Below are positions 11,027-22,759 of a stretch of 44,720 bases of DNA, in pieces. The stretch's first letter is position 1; the number at the start of each line of letters is the position of its first letter. Position numbers and translations under genes: made by a program. A model generated the notes under the pieces. That model was not told the DNA's origin. It saw only the letters and a program-made list of their open reading frames with translations, and ran no database searches. Origin of the DNA: Oehlia diaphana (taxonomy: Eukaryota > Glomeromycota > Glomeromycetes > Glomerales > Glomeraceae); NCBI GenBank assembly GCA_003833135.1, contig QZLH01000050.1:1-44720 (forward strand), given 5' to 3'.

Positions 11027-11749
11027 GAAATGTATTTATATAATCAGCAAATCAATACCAAAGATGGGGGATCAGCATCTTAAAATGGAAATCACTCAAA
11101 AACTAATCTTATGTTAACGTTAAGTTAACATTAACGTTAACCTATCATGACATGTCAATCATTTCAAGTCATTACAATAACGTGACGCGCCACCCACCCA
11201 CCCATAAGGTCATATTGCACTTTTATAGAATGTTCCTTCTTGCTTAAAAANNNNNNNNNNNNNNNNNNNNNNNNNNNNNNNNNNNNNNNNNNNNNNNNNN
11301 NNNNNNNNNNNNNNNNNNNNNNNNNNNNNNNNNNNNNNNNNNNNNNNNNNNNNNNNNNNNNNNNNNNNNNNNNNNNNNNNNNNNNNNNNNNNNNNNNNNN
11401 NNNNNNNNNNNNNNNNNNNNNNNNNNNNNNNNNNNNNNNNNNNNNNNNNNNNNNNNNNNNNNNNNNNNNNNNNNNNNNNNNNNNNNNNNNNNNNNNNNNN
11501 NNNNNNNNNNNNNNNNNNNNNNNNNGAAATGTATTTATATAATCAGCAAATCAATACCAAAGATGGGGGATCAGCATCTTAAAATGGAAATCACTCAAAA
11601 ACTAATCTTATGTTAACGTTAAGTTAACGTTAACGTTAACCTATCATGACATGTCAATCATTTCAAGTCATTACAATAACGTGACGCGCCACCCACCCAC
11701 CCATAAGGTCATATTGCACTTTTATAGAATGTTCTTTCTTGCTTAAAAA
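11027..11749. other. assembly gap (11251-11525) flanked by a 224-bp near-identical duplication
   Basis: The 224 bases before the N run (11027-11250) recur directly after it (11526-11749). Two differences were seen: CATTAACG versus CGTTAACG in the GTTAAC-rich part, and TTCCTTC versus TTCTTTC near the end. A gap bordered by the same sequence on both sides is the signature of contig ends that overlap but were not merged, perhaps because two nuclear haplotypes or read errors differ. A true tandem duplication is the alternative. Confidence 0.85.
11112..11142. repeat. GTTAAC-rich palindromic cluster
   Basis: Overlapping GTTAAC/GTTAACGTTAAC palindromes occur several times within about 30 bp. The cluster is repeated after the assembly gap at about 11611-11641 because the flank is duplicated. 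It differs by one base between the copies. Confidence 0.7.
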
Positions 11750-13120
11750 TTGTGGGATAAAATTTTTAGCAAATCATGTGAAAACTGAATAATATTTTTG
11801 TCAGCCAAAAATGATCAACAACCGGATGACAAATTTAATGTTATGTAAATAAACAATTTGTTTGTATTACTTATTTAAATATAGATACATATTTTTTTTA
11901 TTTTGAACCAAAAAAATAAACAACAATCAAACGGTAAATTTTCATTATCGTCATCTCATTATCGTTATAATGCTATCATGAAAATTTTTTTTCAGGGTAG
12001 TAATTCTAAAAATGATTTTAAATAAATGCTTTATCAAGTAATTCTGTATTATTATTTAAAGTTAATCACATATTCTGATATATATATTTTTTTATTTTTG
12101 AACCAAAAAATTAACAATCATCAAGATAATTAACCTTAAAATGATTAACAAGTGAAATAACTAAGCCAAAAATGATTAACAAGCAAAATAAACCGAAAAT
12201 GATCATCCTTTACCAAATGATAAAAAAATTATGTTAATAGCTAGTTAAGAGTAATTTCTCATTTTTTTTATAGATATGTTAAATATAAAAAAAAATTTTG
12301 CAAATAAAGTGAAAGTTATGGTTTGGCTAGAAAAACCTGGCGAGCGAAGCGAGCCAAATGAAATTGCATCGTCATAATAAATCACGTGAATATTTAATAC
12401 ACAATCATATGATCTACCAGTAATTTTTTCACCAGTTAAAATTTAGAAATTCTTTTAAACTATTTATCATAATTATGATACTGTATGGTAGTATAAGCCA
12501 ACTTAATTAAAAAAAAGTCAGAATTATTACAGTTCTAATTATACTATGACTATAGCTCCCTGCCATGTTTAATGCTAACTTGTTTTTAAATAAAACGATT
12601 AACGTCAAACAAATGACGACTATGATGTGATAACTATTTAGAAAATAAATAAAACAAATAAACAAATTATTCCTTAATAATATAACACTGGGCCCAATAC
12701 TGGCCCAATTAATTATTTAATTGTTTAAAAAGTTTTCAATTTAGACGTTACCAATGCATGTACAGTACGTACAGTACAATACCTGCAACTTCACCCACAT
12801 TATTTATCGCCCATTATTATTTATATTATGCATGGGCGTGACAATTAAGTCGTCTTAACTAACATCTAAGGAAATCGATTTCCAAAAAAGTTTCAAATCA
12901 AGGAGGAATTATTTAGAACAATACAAAACTCATTTTGGTTAATGACGTTATTTTTGTATATCAGATATATTTTTAGAGAATAATACATCGGTCGTCGGGT
13001 AATCGGGTATGTGGAACAGAAATTTCTCATATATGAAAAATTATCAACTTATGTAGTTATGTGTATATATGTCTATAGAATGAATTATATAGGTAACAAG
13101 AAAGGGCAAAAATTTTATAA
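11750..13120. other. intergenic with degenerate dispersed repeats
   Basis: No gene seen. A segment of about 45 bp (T-run, GAACCAAAAAA, then AACAATCA) occurs near 11885 and again near 12078. Motifs like CCAAAAATGATTAACAA recur between 11800 and 12210. The mirror repeat CGAGCGAAGCGAGC lies at 12341-12354, flanked by inverted TTTGGC (12322-12327) and GCCAAA (12353-12358). A 9-bp tandem GTACAGTAC is at 12760-12777. Confidence 0.55.
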
Positions 13121-13345
13121 GGCTGGGCAAAAAAAATTTTTAGATTCTCGTGACATAAAATTTTAAAAATGACCCGGCCGGCTGGCCGGCATTTTTTTTA
13201 TATATGTAGAATGTAAATTTTTTTACTCACATTGGCCAAAAACTTAAAATCACGTATAAAATTTTTACTATAAAAAAATAATTTCCATTTTTCGAAAACT
13301 GACCCGGCCGGGTCACGAGAATCTAAATTTTTTTTTTGCCCGGCC
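13121..13345. mobile_element. 225-bp Harbinger-like MITE with 34-bp inverted ends and TAA duplication
   Basis: The left end 13121-13154 (GGCTGGGC, A/T run, TAGATTCTCGTGAC) is inverted at 13312-13345 (GTCACGAGAATCTA, A/T run, GCCCGGCC) with few mismatches. TAA at 13118-13120 and TAA at 13346-13348 flank the element, a 3-bp TAA target duplication as used by PIF/Harbinger elements. A second pair of GC-rich motifs, GACCCGGCCGG, lies inside each end. The interior is noncoding. A nearby GGGCAAAAATTTTATAA just upstream resembles the end sequence. Confidence 0.8.
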
Positions 13346-13348
13346 TAA

Positions 13349-14016
13349 TAGTTTCTATATTTTATTTTATTTTATTAGATATAGATATAAACTGGGGCAA
13401 TAACAAGGGAAAACTCTGTATGTTATTACCATTACAAATGGTAAGCTTAACTATACATAATGTTATTAAATCAAACTCCCTAGCGGAGTTGCTCTGCTAT
13501 TATTTAAATTCCGAGGCGTAGCCTGAATTCTAATCTATATCATAAAAGGACGAGTTAAACGAAACAATAAATCTATCTAAATTATGTACATGAGAAAAAT
13601 AAGAATAAAACAATCAAATGATCCGTATATTGCTTTTAACTGAGATTGCCACCTGTTGTTTCAAATGTTAATGTTATAGTATTTCTACTAACCTAAGGGG
13701 TATAATGACTCATTATATTAAAGAAAAAATAAAAAATATAAATAAAAATAAAAATAAAATAAAAAAAGAAGAAATAATCTATTTAAACTTAGATGGTCCA
13801 GCGACTGGGAAGTCATGAGGGGACCTGGTCGACGAACGTAATTTCTTCTCTTGATGTAACGAACGTTGCAAGGCGGATTTGTAAGCAACGCCAAAAAAAA
13901 AAAAATAATTTATATTTATAATGGATTCGGATTTTATCATTTCCGAGGAAAGTTATATCAGAAAAGTGCTATCTGCTTTACGTTCTTGTTGATTAATGGC
14001 AGCTTTCGCTGCAGAT
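13349..14016. other. intergenic with three small hairpins
   Basis: No gene seen. Hairpins: TAGCGGAG-TTG-CTCTGCTA at 13481-13499 (one G-T pair), AGGC-GTA-GCCT at 13514-13524, and GCAGC-TTTC-GCTGC at 13999-14012. All have loops of 3-4 nt. Confidence 0.55.
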
Positions 14017-14675
14017 TTACATTCTTTTCAAGATATTTGAACCAACTAGTAGAACCAATATATTGCGCCTTTGGGTGAGTAAATAGGTTGTGATGGAATG
14101 TAAGGACGAAGACGGTCTGGTACAAAAATACTCAACTGTGTGGATCGGTGAAGGAAGATCCGGTCTCATATTCTCATTCGGATTAAAGACAATATCAATT
14201 ATCTCAGATGTAGAAGCAGGTGTAGTGGTAGAAGCCTCAGGTGTAGCTATATTCAATGCGTTTACGCGCCTGTATACTAAAAGAAAAAATAGGAACCAGG
14301 TATTGATAATCCTGAGCATCCGGTAACCTAGTCTTTTTGGAATATTTCAGATGTTTAATGTATATTATGATTCAAGGAAAAGGAAACGGTGCTTCTTCGC
14401 CATGATTAATTTATCTTCAAGAGTATCAGGTGCATTAGGGTTCCCGAGTTTAAAAATTCTTTTACACTGGCGTTGGAATCTTTGGTATTGTTTGCGTCGA
14501 GTACGTGCATTATTACTATAAATATGTTTAAAATTGATAAATTTCTTCTCGGTTGCCATGAGTGAATACATTTTTATGACCATTCGCTTGATATTTGACA
14601 CTATATTCCACGCCCAAGCATCGCGAATAAATTCGTTTTTCAGTGTGAGAGCGCCAAGTATTGAACAATTTGTTT
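14017..14675 (-). other. two weak minus-strand ORFs, possible gene remnant
   Basis: On the minus strand an open frame runs from about 14675 to 14365. It contains a Lys/Arg-rich stretch (RTRRKQYQRFQRQCKRIFKL) and is open for about 100 codons. After stops, a second frame starts at an ATG at 14319 and runs to 14017. Its first residues (MLRIINTWFLFFLLVYRRVNA) look like a signal peptide, and a Thr/Ser/Pro-rich stretch follows. Base composition is less AT-biased than the flanks. I recognise neither product; no splice model joins them convincingly. A small secreted protein or decayed transposon ORF are both possible. Confidence 0.25.
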
Positions 14676-14679
14676 ACGT

Positions 14680-15681
14680 GAAAAATCTTGTTGTTCGGAT
14701 GTGATTATGTAGTCGAAGTAACTTTGATATGTTTAAATATACGATACTTGAATAAATGTTTTTGATGTTTAACGCAAGTAAAAAAATTTCGCGTTGATAT
14801 ATTTCTATTTGAATCGCTGACTGCACGTGAGATGATAATTTGTATACGGTCCAATAATTTTGAGCGTATTAGGTTGAAATATTTTTGTTGGGATACGTCG
14901 TGGTAATACGAAAAAAAGTGTGAGCATGGTACTAATTTGGTATTTGTGATTGGGGTATTTGCTTGTTGATTTATAACGAATTACGATCTGCTAACTCAAA
15001 GAAGAAACTTCTTGAACGTCTAATTTCGTAGAGTTCTTGTATTAGGGTTGATCACGTGAAATGTTTTCAGCAGAGGATTTTTCGAAGGAGGAAAAGTGAT
15101 AGGATTTGAAAAGGACATAATAATGAAAGTTTTGTATATAATAAAAGTACGGTTAATATTTATATATTAAAGTTTTAAAATATGGTCAGAAATAAGGGTA
15201 AAACTCTTTTGTCCGCACTTTGGTAGTTGGTACTAGAAGTTTAAAATTTCTACCGCGCCATTTTATAAATTTTGAAAAATTGTAGAAAGAGATTTTTTTT
15301 CAGTAGCTCTACTTTGAAACGACTTCATTTTAAAATGTGACGCAAATTTATGTTAGTATCGTCATAAAAAAAAAATGTATGTGTATATAATAATTTTAAT
15401 AATTTTATAAATGTCTACCGTAAACACAGTAATCACGCGAAAACTATAAATTATTCACTTCATAATAACCGTATGACTTCTAAAGACAATACTGATTTTT
15501 ATCACGTTTTAAACAGATAATCAGCCAGATAATTTATATAAACTGATGGATTATCAAGTAATCATATTAAATTAACCGAATTATCATTCGTTCATTAAAA
15601 ATAAGATCAATAATAAAAAATTTTTGATTGATCAACAAAATTTTTTGCCGGTTTTTTTGCTGTGAAACATTACTTGATTTA
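14680..15681. other. intergenic upstream of the F-box gene
   Basis: AT-rich DNA without a convincing gene on either strand. It ends in the promoter region of the F-box gene. Confidence 0.5.
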
Positions 15682-15688
15682 TATATAA
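15682..15688 (+). promoter_or_regulatory. candidate TATA box of the F-box gene
   Basis: TATATAA lies about 95 bp before the ATG at 15783, followed by an AT-rich leader. Position and consensus suit a core promoter, but AT-rich DNA gives many chance matches. Confidence 0.35.
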
Positions 15689-15782
15689 TTCGGAGGATGT
15701 TTCATTACACAAATTTTCGTTGCAAATCAAATTACAAAAAAAATACTTTTAATAAAATTATAAAAGATTATTTTGATAAATA

Positions 15783-17248
15783 ATGTCAAAACTCAATAAA
15801 GATATTCTTTACTTAATATTTGAAGAATTACTTGATGATTCGAAATCTCTCTTTTCATGTTTAATGGTTAATAGGCTTTGGTGTGAAACTGTGATTCCAA
15901 TTTTATGGAGAAATCCTTGGTGTTATGGTATTTAATTATAATAATAAGAATCATTTAGTTTTAATCATTGTTTCTTATTTATCTGATGATATTAAAGAAT
16001 TCTTATCAAGACAAGAAATTCAAGTACCAACATTTTCATATCAATCACTTTTATTTGATTATCTATCTTTTTGTAAAAGTATTTATATAAATAATATGAT
16101 TTCAATTGGAACATCTTTAGCTTATAATCAATTTATTTTACAACAAGAATTTTATAGTCATATTATAAAGAAATGTTCGGAGTTGAAGTATTTGGATATG
16201 GGATCAATCAACCATCAAATATATTATTTCCCAGAAGCTAGATTTCGTCTTGAAACACTTTATGAATTAAGATGTGATACATCAATAGATTCTTTATACT
16301 TTTATGGATTAGCACGTCTATGTCAATATATACAGAGAGTCATAATTAATAATGTAAACATAAACGCTAATCATGGAATTGCTAAATTAATTGAGGTTCA
16401 AAAGAACTTAAAGTATTTTGAATGGATAGATGATCTTGATGAATGTTATTATATTAGAGTAGAACCTTATAAAGAAATTCTTCTTGCATTAGAAAAAAAT
16501 GCAGATACTATCAATCATTTAGAATTATTCTTCTTATATAGTGATCGTACACCACAAAGGGTATACCCAAAATTTCATAAAGTGAAAACATTAATAATTA
16601 ATTATTTTGGTTCTCTTAATGAAGAACAATTAAAAATGTGTATTTATCATGATCTTGAGATGTTAAAAATTGGTCATTATGATTTGAAGGCAGCTTCAAT
16701 TATAATTGAAAATAGTGGAAGAAATCTAAAGAAAATTTATTTAGAATTTTGTATTTATTATGATTATTATGATAATTTTAATGAACATTCTCATATTCTT
16801 ATTCGTAAAATTCATGAAAATTGTCCTTCAATTAAATATTTATCTCTTATATTTCCACTATTAAAGCAACATTTTAATGAATTTGAAATATTATTACAAA
16901 TGTGTCAAAATTTGAAATCATTATTATTAATTATATTTATGAATAAAATAAGAAATGAAGAAAAACATTTTGAATATGGAGAAGAATTATTAAAAATATT
17001 AATTAGATCATCAAATAATAATTTAAGAGAAATTAGATTTCTTTATGTTAAAATTTTCTTTGGATTCTTTGGAAGAATTTTTTGAAAAATGGAGAGGTCG
17101 ACCTGCACTTTCCATAGTTACATGTAATCGTATTTATAAAGAAGATAATTATGTAAAATTGATTAATAAATATAAAAATGATGGAGTAATTAAAGATTTT
17201 ATATATGAAAGTCATTACAATCTATTAAATATGGACTTTAAGATATAA
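15783..17248 (+). pseudogene. F-box/LRR-like protein gene interrupted by two 1-base insertions
   Basis: The start at 15783 opens MSKLNKDILYLIFEELL, a typical F-box helix, continuing through a conserved CLMVNRLW segment to WRNPWCYG. F-box proteins link substrates to SKP1-CUL1 ubiquitin ligases. The frame then stops at a TAA unless one T is dropped from 15931-15933. The next frame runs about 380 codons with irregular leucine-rich repeats (LKYLDMGS, LEMLKIGHYDL, NLKKIYLEF, NLKSLLLII). It breaks again at 17050-17057, where one extra A or T shifts the frame into the last 60 codons, ending at 17246-17248. Discounting both bases gives 487 aa, the usual size for this expanded AM-fungal family. Both lesions sit in homopolymers, so sequencing error is as likely as true decay. 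No intron is seen. Confidence 0.8.
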
Positions 17249-17317
17249 ATTCTATGTTATCACAATAAAGAATTAGGGGATTGGGATAAGAAATATGATG
17301 GTTGGGATTTGGAAATA

Positions 17318-17445
17318 TTGATGGTTGGGAATATGTGAGACGAGAGAGATTTTATCAGGTTATACTATGAATGATTCGCGAAATATGTTTGGTTGGAAAT
17401 ATGCGAGACGAGATTTATCAGGTTATACTATGTATGATTCGTCAG
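17318..17445. repeat. two-copy tandem repeat of about 70 bp in the F-box 3' flank
   Basis: GGTTGGGAATATGTGAGACG followed by GAGATTTTATCAGGTTATAC near 17322 recurs near 17392 with a few substitutions and a short deletion. Both copies end in TATGATTCG-like sequence. It lies just past the F-box stop codon and may be decayed coding or UTR sequence. Confidence 0.75.
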
Positions 17446-17569
17446 TTGAAGATCCAATTTTGAGCAGCAAATTAACAAAAATCTACTTTCACTGTAATTT
17501 GATTTATTTGAATTTCACTATCTTTTATCCAAATAAAGTTTTACAATTTTCATATAACATATTATAAAA

Positions 17570-19120
17570 TTAGATTAAAACATTCATATTAACGATGATA
17601 TTGGTTTTAAACGTGAGAAATTGAATTTTAAGAAAAGTAAATAGAAGTATCTTTACTAATTAATCACTTTACCAATGATTAATCTTTGATTTTTTAATGA
17701 AAAATTTACGTAGTAGTAATCATGAAAATCATGATTCATCTACAAAACTTAATCAACCATCGAGCTATACCATAGACAGTAAAATCCCGTGTCCGTCGCA
17801 GTCTCGCAGATCCTGTGGATAATTTTTGTCTTCGTGATATGAAAAAGACATCACCCTCATTTTCTAACATGCGGTTCGTTCAAGATTTCTAATTGTATAG
17901 AGCAACACTGTTCTGACGCTTAACAACTTGTTATTGAAAAATATTTCAACTCCGAAAATATTTCACCTTGGTTGAAAACGTCTTTGTACGATATTTCTCT
18001 ATCTCTAATAAAAAAAAAATCTTCCAAAAAAACTAATATACTATAAAATGAAGGATAGATAACAATAAATTAACAACCTTTCATATAACTTTTCTATCTT
18101 TTTTCTACCCTGAAAATTTTGGTCATGTGATCGACACATTACTCTACATTATCCCTAGATCAGTGAATCGGCCCGAAAATATATATTTTTTTTCCAGTAA
18201 AATAAATTTCTAAAATAACAAACGGCAACTGAATTTAATAAATCAAACATCTCTGATAAAGATACTAATACAATAATCTTCAAAAATTGCTCGTTTTGCA
18301 ATAAACACTGGCTGATGTTCAATTCAATGTAATGTCCTATTTAATACGAGTTATTAAAATTCCGAATGATATTATAATACAATTAATTGTATAGATCCGA
18401 TATTATGAATTTTTATGCAAGTACAACATTTAATTTATTTTAATTTATGTAATGATAAAATCAGTCACAAGTGTAAATGAGATTTTCAGATAACATTTAA
18501 TTTATTGATTAAAATCAACCCGGTATAAATTTTTACTTTAAAAGTATTAAGATAATCGAAAAATCGATTAATATAAAAATCTACACTAAATACATGACTA
18601 AAAACTTAGTTGGCCTAAACTAATCTAAAATAATAATACTATATATAAAATTTTTTAATATTCATTTTTCTGCAACCGAATATCTAACAATCTAAATTAA
18701 TTTATAAATGATAACTATGATATGAATAACGGAAAAATTATTATTATTATTATTATTATTATTTTTTGTAGTTCTATGCTGATTATTTTACAAATCTTCA
18801 TGCCTTGGTGGTTCCTCGTATGGAGGTGGAGCTTGACTATCAATATCAGTATACAATTTAGTAGTTATCGGATTAACGATAGATTGTAATTCTTTCTTAT
18901 AGACCGAAATTTTTTCTGAAATTTTTATGGATTTTTTTTTTAACTGCTTTTCATTTTATTTTTCAGTTTATTTAAGTTGAATTTTTTTTCTTACATTAAA
19001 TTTATTGCATTGATTATATTGATCATGCGATCATGCATCCAGGTTTGACTCTCCGATTTATTTAAGGCAAAAAATGATGATTATAGACTAACCGATATGG
19101 AAATTTACTATTTGTTTAAA
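17570..19120. other. intergenic, no gene seen
   Basis: AT-rich. A less AT-biased patch at about 17770-17900 shows no clear protein. A (TTA)n microsatellite lies at 18738-18762. No RNA gene recognised. Confidence 0.5.
18738..18762. repeat. (TTA)n microsatellite
   Basis: About eight uninterrupted ATT/TTA triplets. Confidence 0.9.
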
Positions 19121-19122
19121 CT

Positions 19123-19143
19123 ATTTTTTTTTTTTTTTTAAAA

Positions 19144-19176
<33 letters not shown>
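19123..19176. repeat. poly-T / poly-A inverted homopolymer tract
   Basis: Two T-runs separated by AAAA are followed directly by a long A-run, so the tract is self-complementary. Such tracts are error-prone in sequencing and assembly. Confidence 0.85.
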
Positions 19177-19243
19177 TAGATTAGGCTTATAACACGTGAC
19201 AAGAAAAATAATATAAAAAGGGGACACCCTTCCTAACAAAAAA

Positions 19244-19392
19244 ACTCTAACAGTCAGGAAATGTTGTTTCCTAGTTCCAAACTCTCCTAACAGATAAATA
19301 AAGATGATGCTAACTCTAACAGACAGGAAATGTTGTTTCCGAGCGCTAACTCTAACAGACAAGAAAATGTTGTTTCCGAGTTCTAAAACTCT
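19244..19392. repeat. three degenerate copies of a hairpin-containing repeat
   Basis: CTCTAACAGACAGGAAATG followed by TTGTTTCCGAG occurs three times (near 19244, 19314 and 19350) with small differences. Each copy contains GGAAA-TGTTG-TTTCC or a variant, a 5-bp stem with a 5-nt loop. The minus-strand open frame across it (19596-19159) repeats RKQHFLSVRV-like peptides only because of these repeats. Confidence 0.75.
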
Positions 19393-19559
19393 AAAAAAGA
19401 TGACGCTAACTAAGTTTATGATGATCACTTTCAGCGCTCTTGAAGAAATTAAACAAATTATTTTCGTAATTATCAAGAACCATTTTATAAATTTTGTACT
19501 ATACTGCTCAAAATAAATAAATAAATAAATAATGATACTGAATTTTATCTCTTCTTTTC

Positions 19560-19900
19560 TGACTGGGTTCCCACTGGCCATAATCCTTGACTGCACACCG
19601 CGAAAGCAACGTGCGAAGGTTTATGAGGGCTGACCGAACGGCTTTAAAGGGTTGCAATAGAACTCACCCCAAGGTTACTGTATATCTTTAAAAGTGGTGC
19701 CTTAGTTAAGGTACCTGAATATAAGTCATCAGGTTCAAATTCACCGTCTTGAAGATATGGTAGTTGGTCTGACAAGTGCTCTGGAGCCACTCTTGCAAAG
19801 GATTTGAGGAGATAAATGTTATAATACATTGCATAAAGTGAGTGTTTCGTTGAGTTGTTGAATATGTTATCAATGCATCCTTGCACCGGGTCACATATTA
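19560..19900 (-). other. short minus-strand ORF with protein-like composition, unidentified
   Basis: The minus strand is open from 19886 to 19644 and contains SFARVAPEHLSDQLPYLQDG and an acidic segment. Base composition is clearly richer in GC than the flanks. Downstream frames are interrupted. It may be a remnant of a transposon-encoded or other multigene protein; I cannot name it. Confidence 0.25.
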
Positions 19901-22759
19901 CATTGATATTTCACATATGCATTCCGTGGCTCCAGATATTTATCTGCGTTAAGAAGCAGAGGTTATTTACTGTACCTTGCTCTCATGTTTCATGAAATAT
20001 TGAGAGAAACTACTTTTATCTGGTGGTTTCACGGCAAAATATGATATGGCTATACTTGTTACTTCAGATGAAGTTCGCGGTTTAACGACCGTATTGAGTC
20101 TGATGTTACCTGTATATATAGGTCATACTATGTTTTGTGATGGCATGCGGTTGAACAACTGAGCCTAAAGTGTTATCGTGTTATGCTGTCCTATAGATGT
20201 GTCCATCCTTGAGTCCATCTGTATGGCAACAATTATGATACAATTCACTCATTCATTTTATTTATTTCAGAACAAGTTACAAGACTGATAGGGGTATCCT
20301 AGGATCTGATGGTCATAATAGAGAAAATAGATGGTGGTGAAGGATACCATAATATATATAGTCACTCCTGAAATGTATGCTTATCCCCAAGGTAATTGGG
20401 TTATGGTGTAATGGCTACTTGTCAAAATGGTCACTGTTTATCAATACCATTTTGGTGTCCAATCTGACATTGCGGGAATTTGGCTCAGGGACAGGACTAT
20501 AGTACGTAACCAGTAATCACGTGATAACAATAAATTATTCACATAATTGTTTCTGGACAATGCCGAACTAAAAAAAAAAGTTACTTAAGCCGGTTTTTTT
20601 TTCTGGTTCAGCGCCAAGCTTTTGAATAAATATATATATATACAAATGAATATATTTTATATATTTTTAAAAAAAAATTCTATATACAGTACGTATAATA
20701 AAAAATTCTTTTTTTTGTCGTTAACTGATCAATAAAATTTTAAAACAGGATTTTACCATTTTTGGTGGCTGTCAAATGTAAAGGCGTAAAAATTATTTGT
20801 AAATAATAATTCGGAAAAAAAAAATGCGCGCATGTTCGTGTTACTAAATTGGATTCTAAAATCCTATTTTAGTTAATTTCGGGGATGTATATCATACGCC
20901 CAGGATTAGTTTTATCCCTTATTGTATATTTTAGGAATGTTAAGGGAAAATTTTTACAAATTATAAATAAAAAATACAGTAAACCTAAATTAATAATATA
21001 TTATTATTAAGAATTCGACCAATCAAAAGGTTTTGTGAAAAAAATATAGTTTTCTTATTAGGTAAGGAAAATTCGTAAGCTCGCTTACGTATATTTGAAA
21101 TTGTACAGTTTTAGAAATATATAAAGAATTGTGAAGTTACGCAAAGGGAAAAAATTTTAGAAAAGGGTTTATTATTAAGAGCCGATCCGCCTACGAACGA
21201 CAGAAAATTACTATATAAATTCGGGGCGAAGTTATTATAAAAATGCCAAAATTGGCTAAATTTCATGAGCTATAAAAACCGCAGATCATCATGCTGTGGC
21301 ACCAAAATTCACATGATAAATCCTTAAATGTCAAAGATAAAAAAAATAAAAAAAAATTGAGAAATTTATTTATTTGTTCAAAACTTTTACTTTGAGGCAG
21401 CGTCAGATTTGACAGGTATGTATATATATGTATGCGAGAATTTCAAGTTATAACTACGTTATTTTAACAAATATGAACACTTAAAATTATGTTTTTATGT
21501 ATTTTATACGTTTAAAACTACTTGTTTTATATAATTCTAATATTTTCACTTGCTTTTAGTCCACATGTTACTATGGTCTCTTTCTATTTTCATGAGGAGT
21601 AACCCGTAAATTAATCTCAAATGGTGAAAGTTTTGGTATATGTATTCTTATCTAGTTTTTCAATCTGAGTACATCACACAAACTCTTAACGTTAGTTTGC
21701 AAATTATTATTAGCTTTTTGAAAGTGTTGTATAAAAAAAAATAGCATACAATTACCAGAACAATAGGTAATAATGAAGGCAGATAGATTATTTTAGGTTA
21801 AATTTTTCATTTTTAGATCTTTTCTATTTGTACGTTAGTTACACTTGTTTTTAGCCAAAAAACCATCACTTTGACAATAATATTTGAGTAATTTTCATGA
21901 GTGAACCAACTTTTACTGAATAATAAATATTTAAGACACCGGTAGGTGACAGATTTTAGCGTTTATTGTGAGTTACTATGTGAAAATTTTTTTCTTGATA
22001 TTTTTCTTGGCATTTTTAAGTTTCATCACATGAGTTGGTACCACAACATGATTTGTCATAATTTTGATTGGCAAAATTTTGCCTATTTAGTTTATTTTAG
22101 CAAATAAAATTTCCCGGGATTTATATAGTAATTTGGATCTTAAATCTTAAATGAAACAAAATTGAAACAAAATTGGTAACGTATTTTGATACGAATGATA
22201 TAAAGATATTACACGTTTTAAAGATACAAATAAATAAAATACTTTGTCCGGATTCTTACCGTTAATGATAAAAAAGGTGATTTATTGTTTACAAATTTAG
22301 CAAAGTAGATCATTTTGTTCACCAAAAATGATGATTTATATATCGATAAAGGAGTTGTTTATATGAAAAAGAACTGCGGATAATAAATGGACATATCGTA
22401 CACTATTATTCGTCAGGAAAAATATGTTGTGCCACATAATATAAACTCCGGACTCCGGTAATATATAAATTTTATTTAAAACCTTTGACATTTTTTTTAT
22501 AATTGTGACTCTTTGTTTTGCAACTCCATTGTTTACGTATATGGCTAATAAAGAAGTAATTATTATAAAAACCATTAAGGAATAGAATTTTTAAGGGGGT
22601 CATCGTATTTCTTTTTCTTTCTTTAATCTTTAATTTTTTTTTTAAAAAAAAAAGAGAAAGAATAATTTTCAAAAGTAAAAGAAAATTATCAAATTTTCGC
22701 TATTTACAAAAATATCGTACAAATATTAAATACTTAAATCTTATTTTTCAAAAGTTACT
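19901..22759. other. intergenic upstream of gene A
   Basis: No convincing gene. A perfect CGTAAG-CTCG-CTTACG hairpin lies at 21074-21089. A T-run/A-run inverted tract near 22629-22652 lies about 110 bp before the helicase gene. No clear TATA box directly precedes the ATG at 22760. Confidence 0.5.

Noticed and set aside
11240..11542. ORF of 100 codons across gap 1
   Set aside because: Consists of N except for a few residues at the ends.
17770..17900. Possible tRNA or structured RNA in a less AT-biased patch
   Set aside because: No cloverleaf arms or T-loop-like GGTTCRA sequence could be matched.
19159..19596. Minus-strand ORF of 145 codons
   Set aside because: Runs through the poly-A/T tract (Phe-rich end) and the triplicated repeat; composition is not protein-like.
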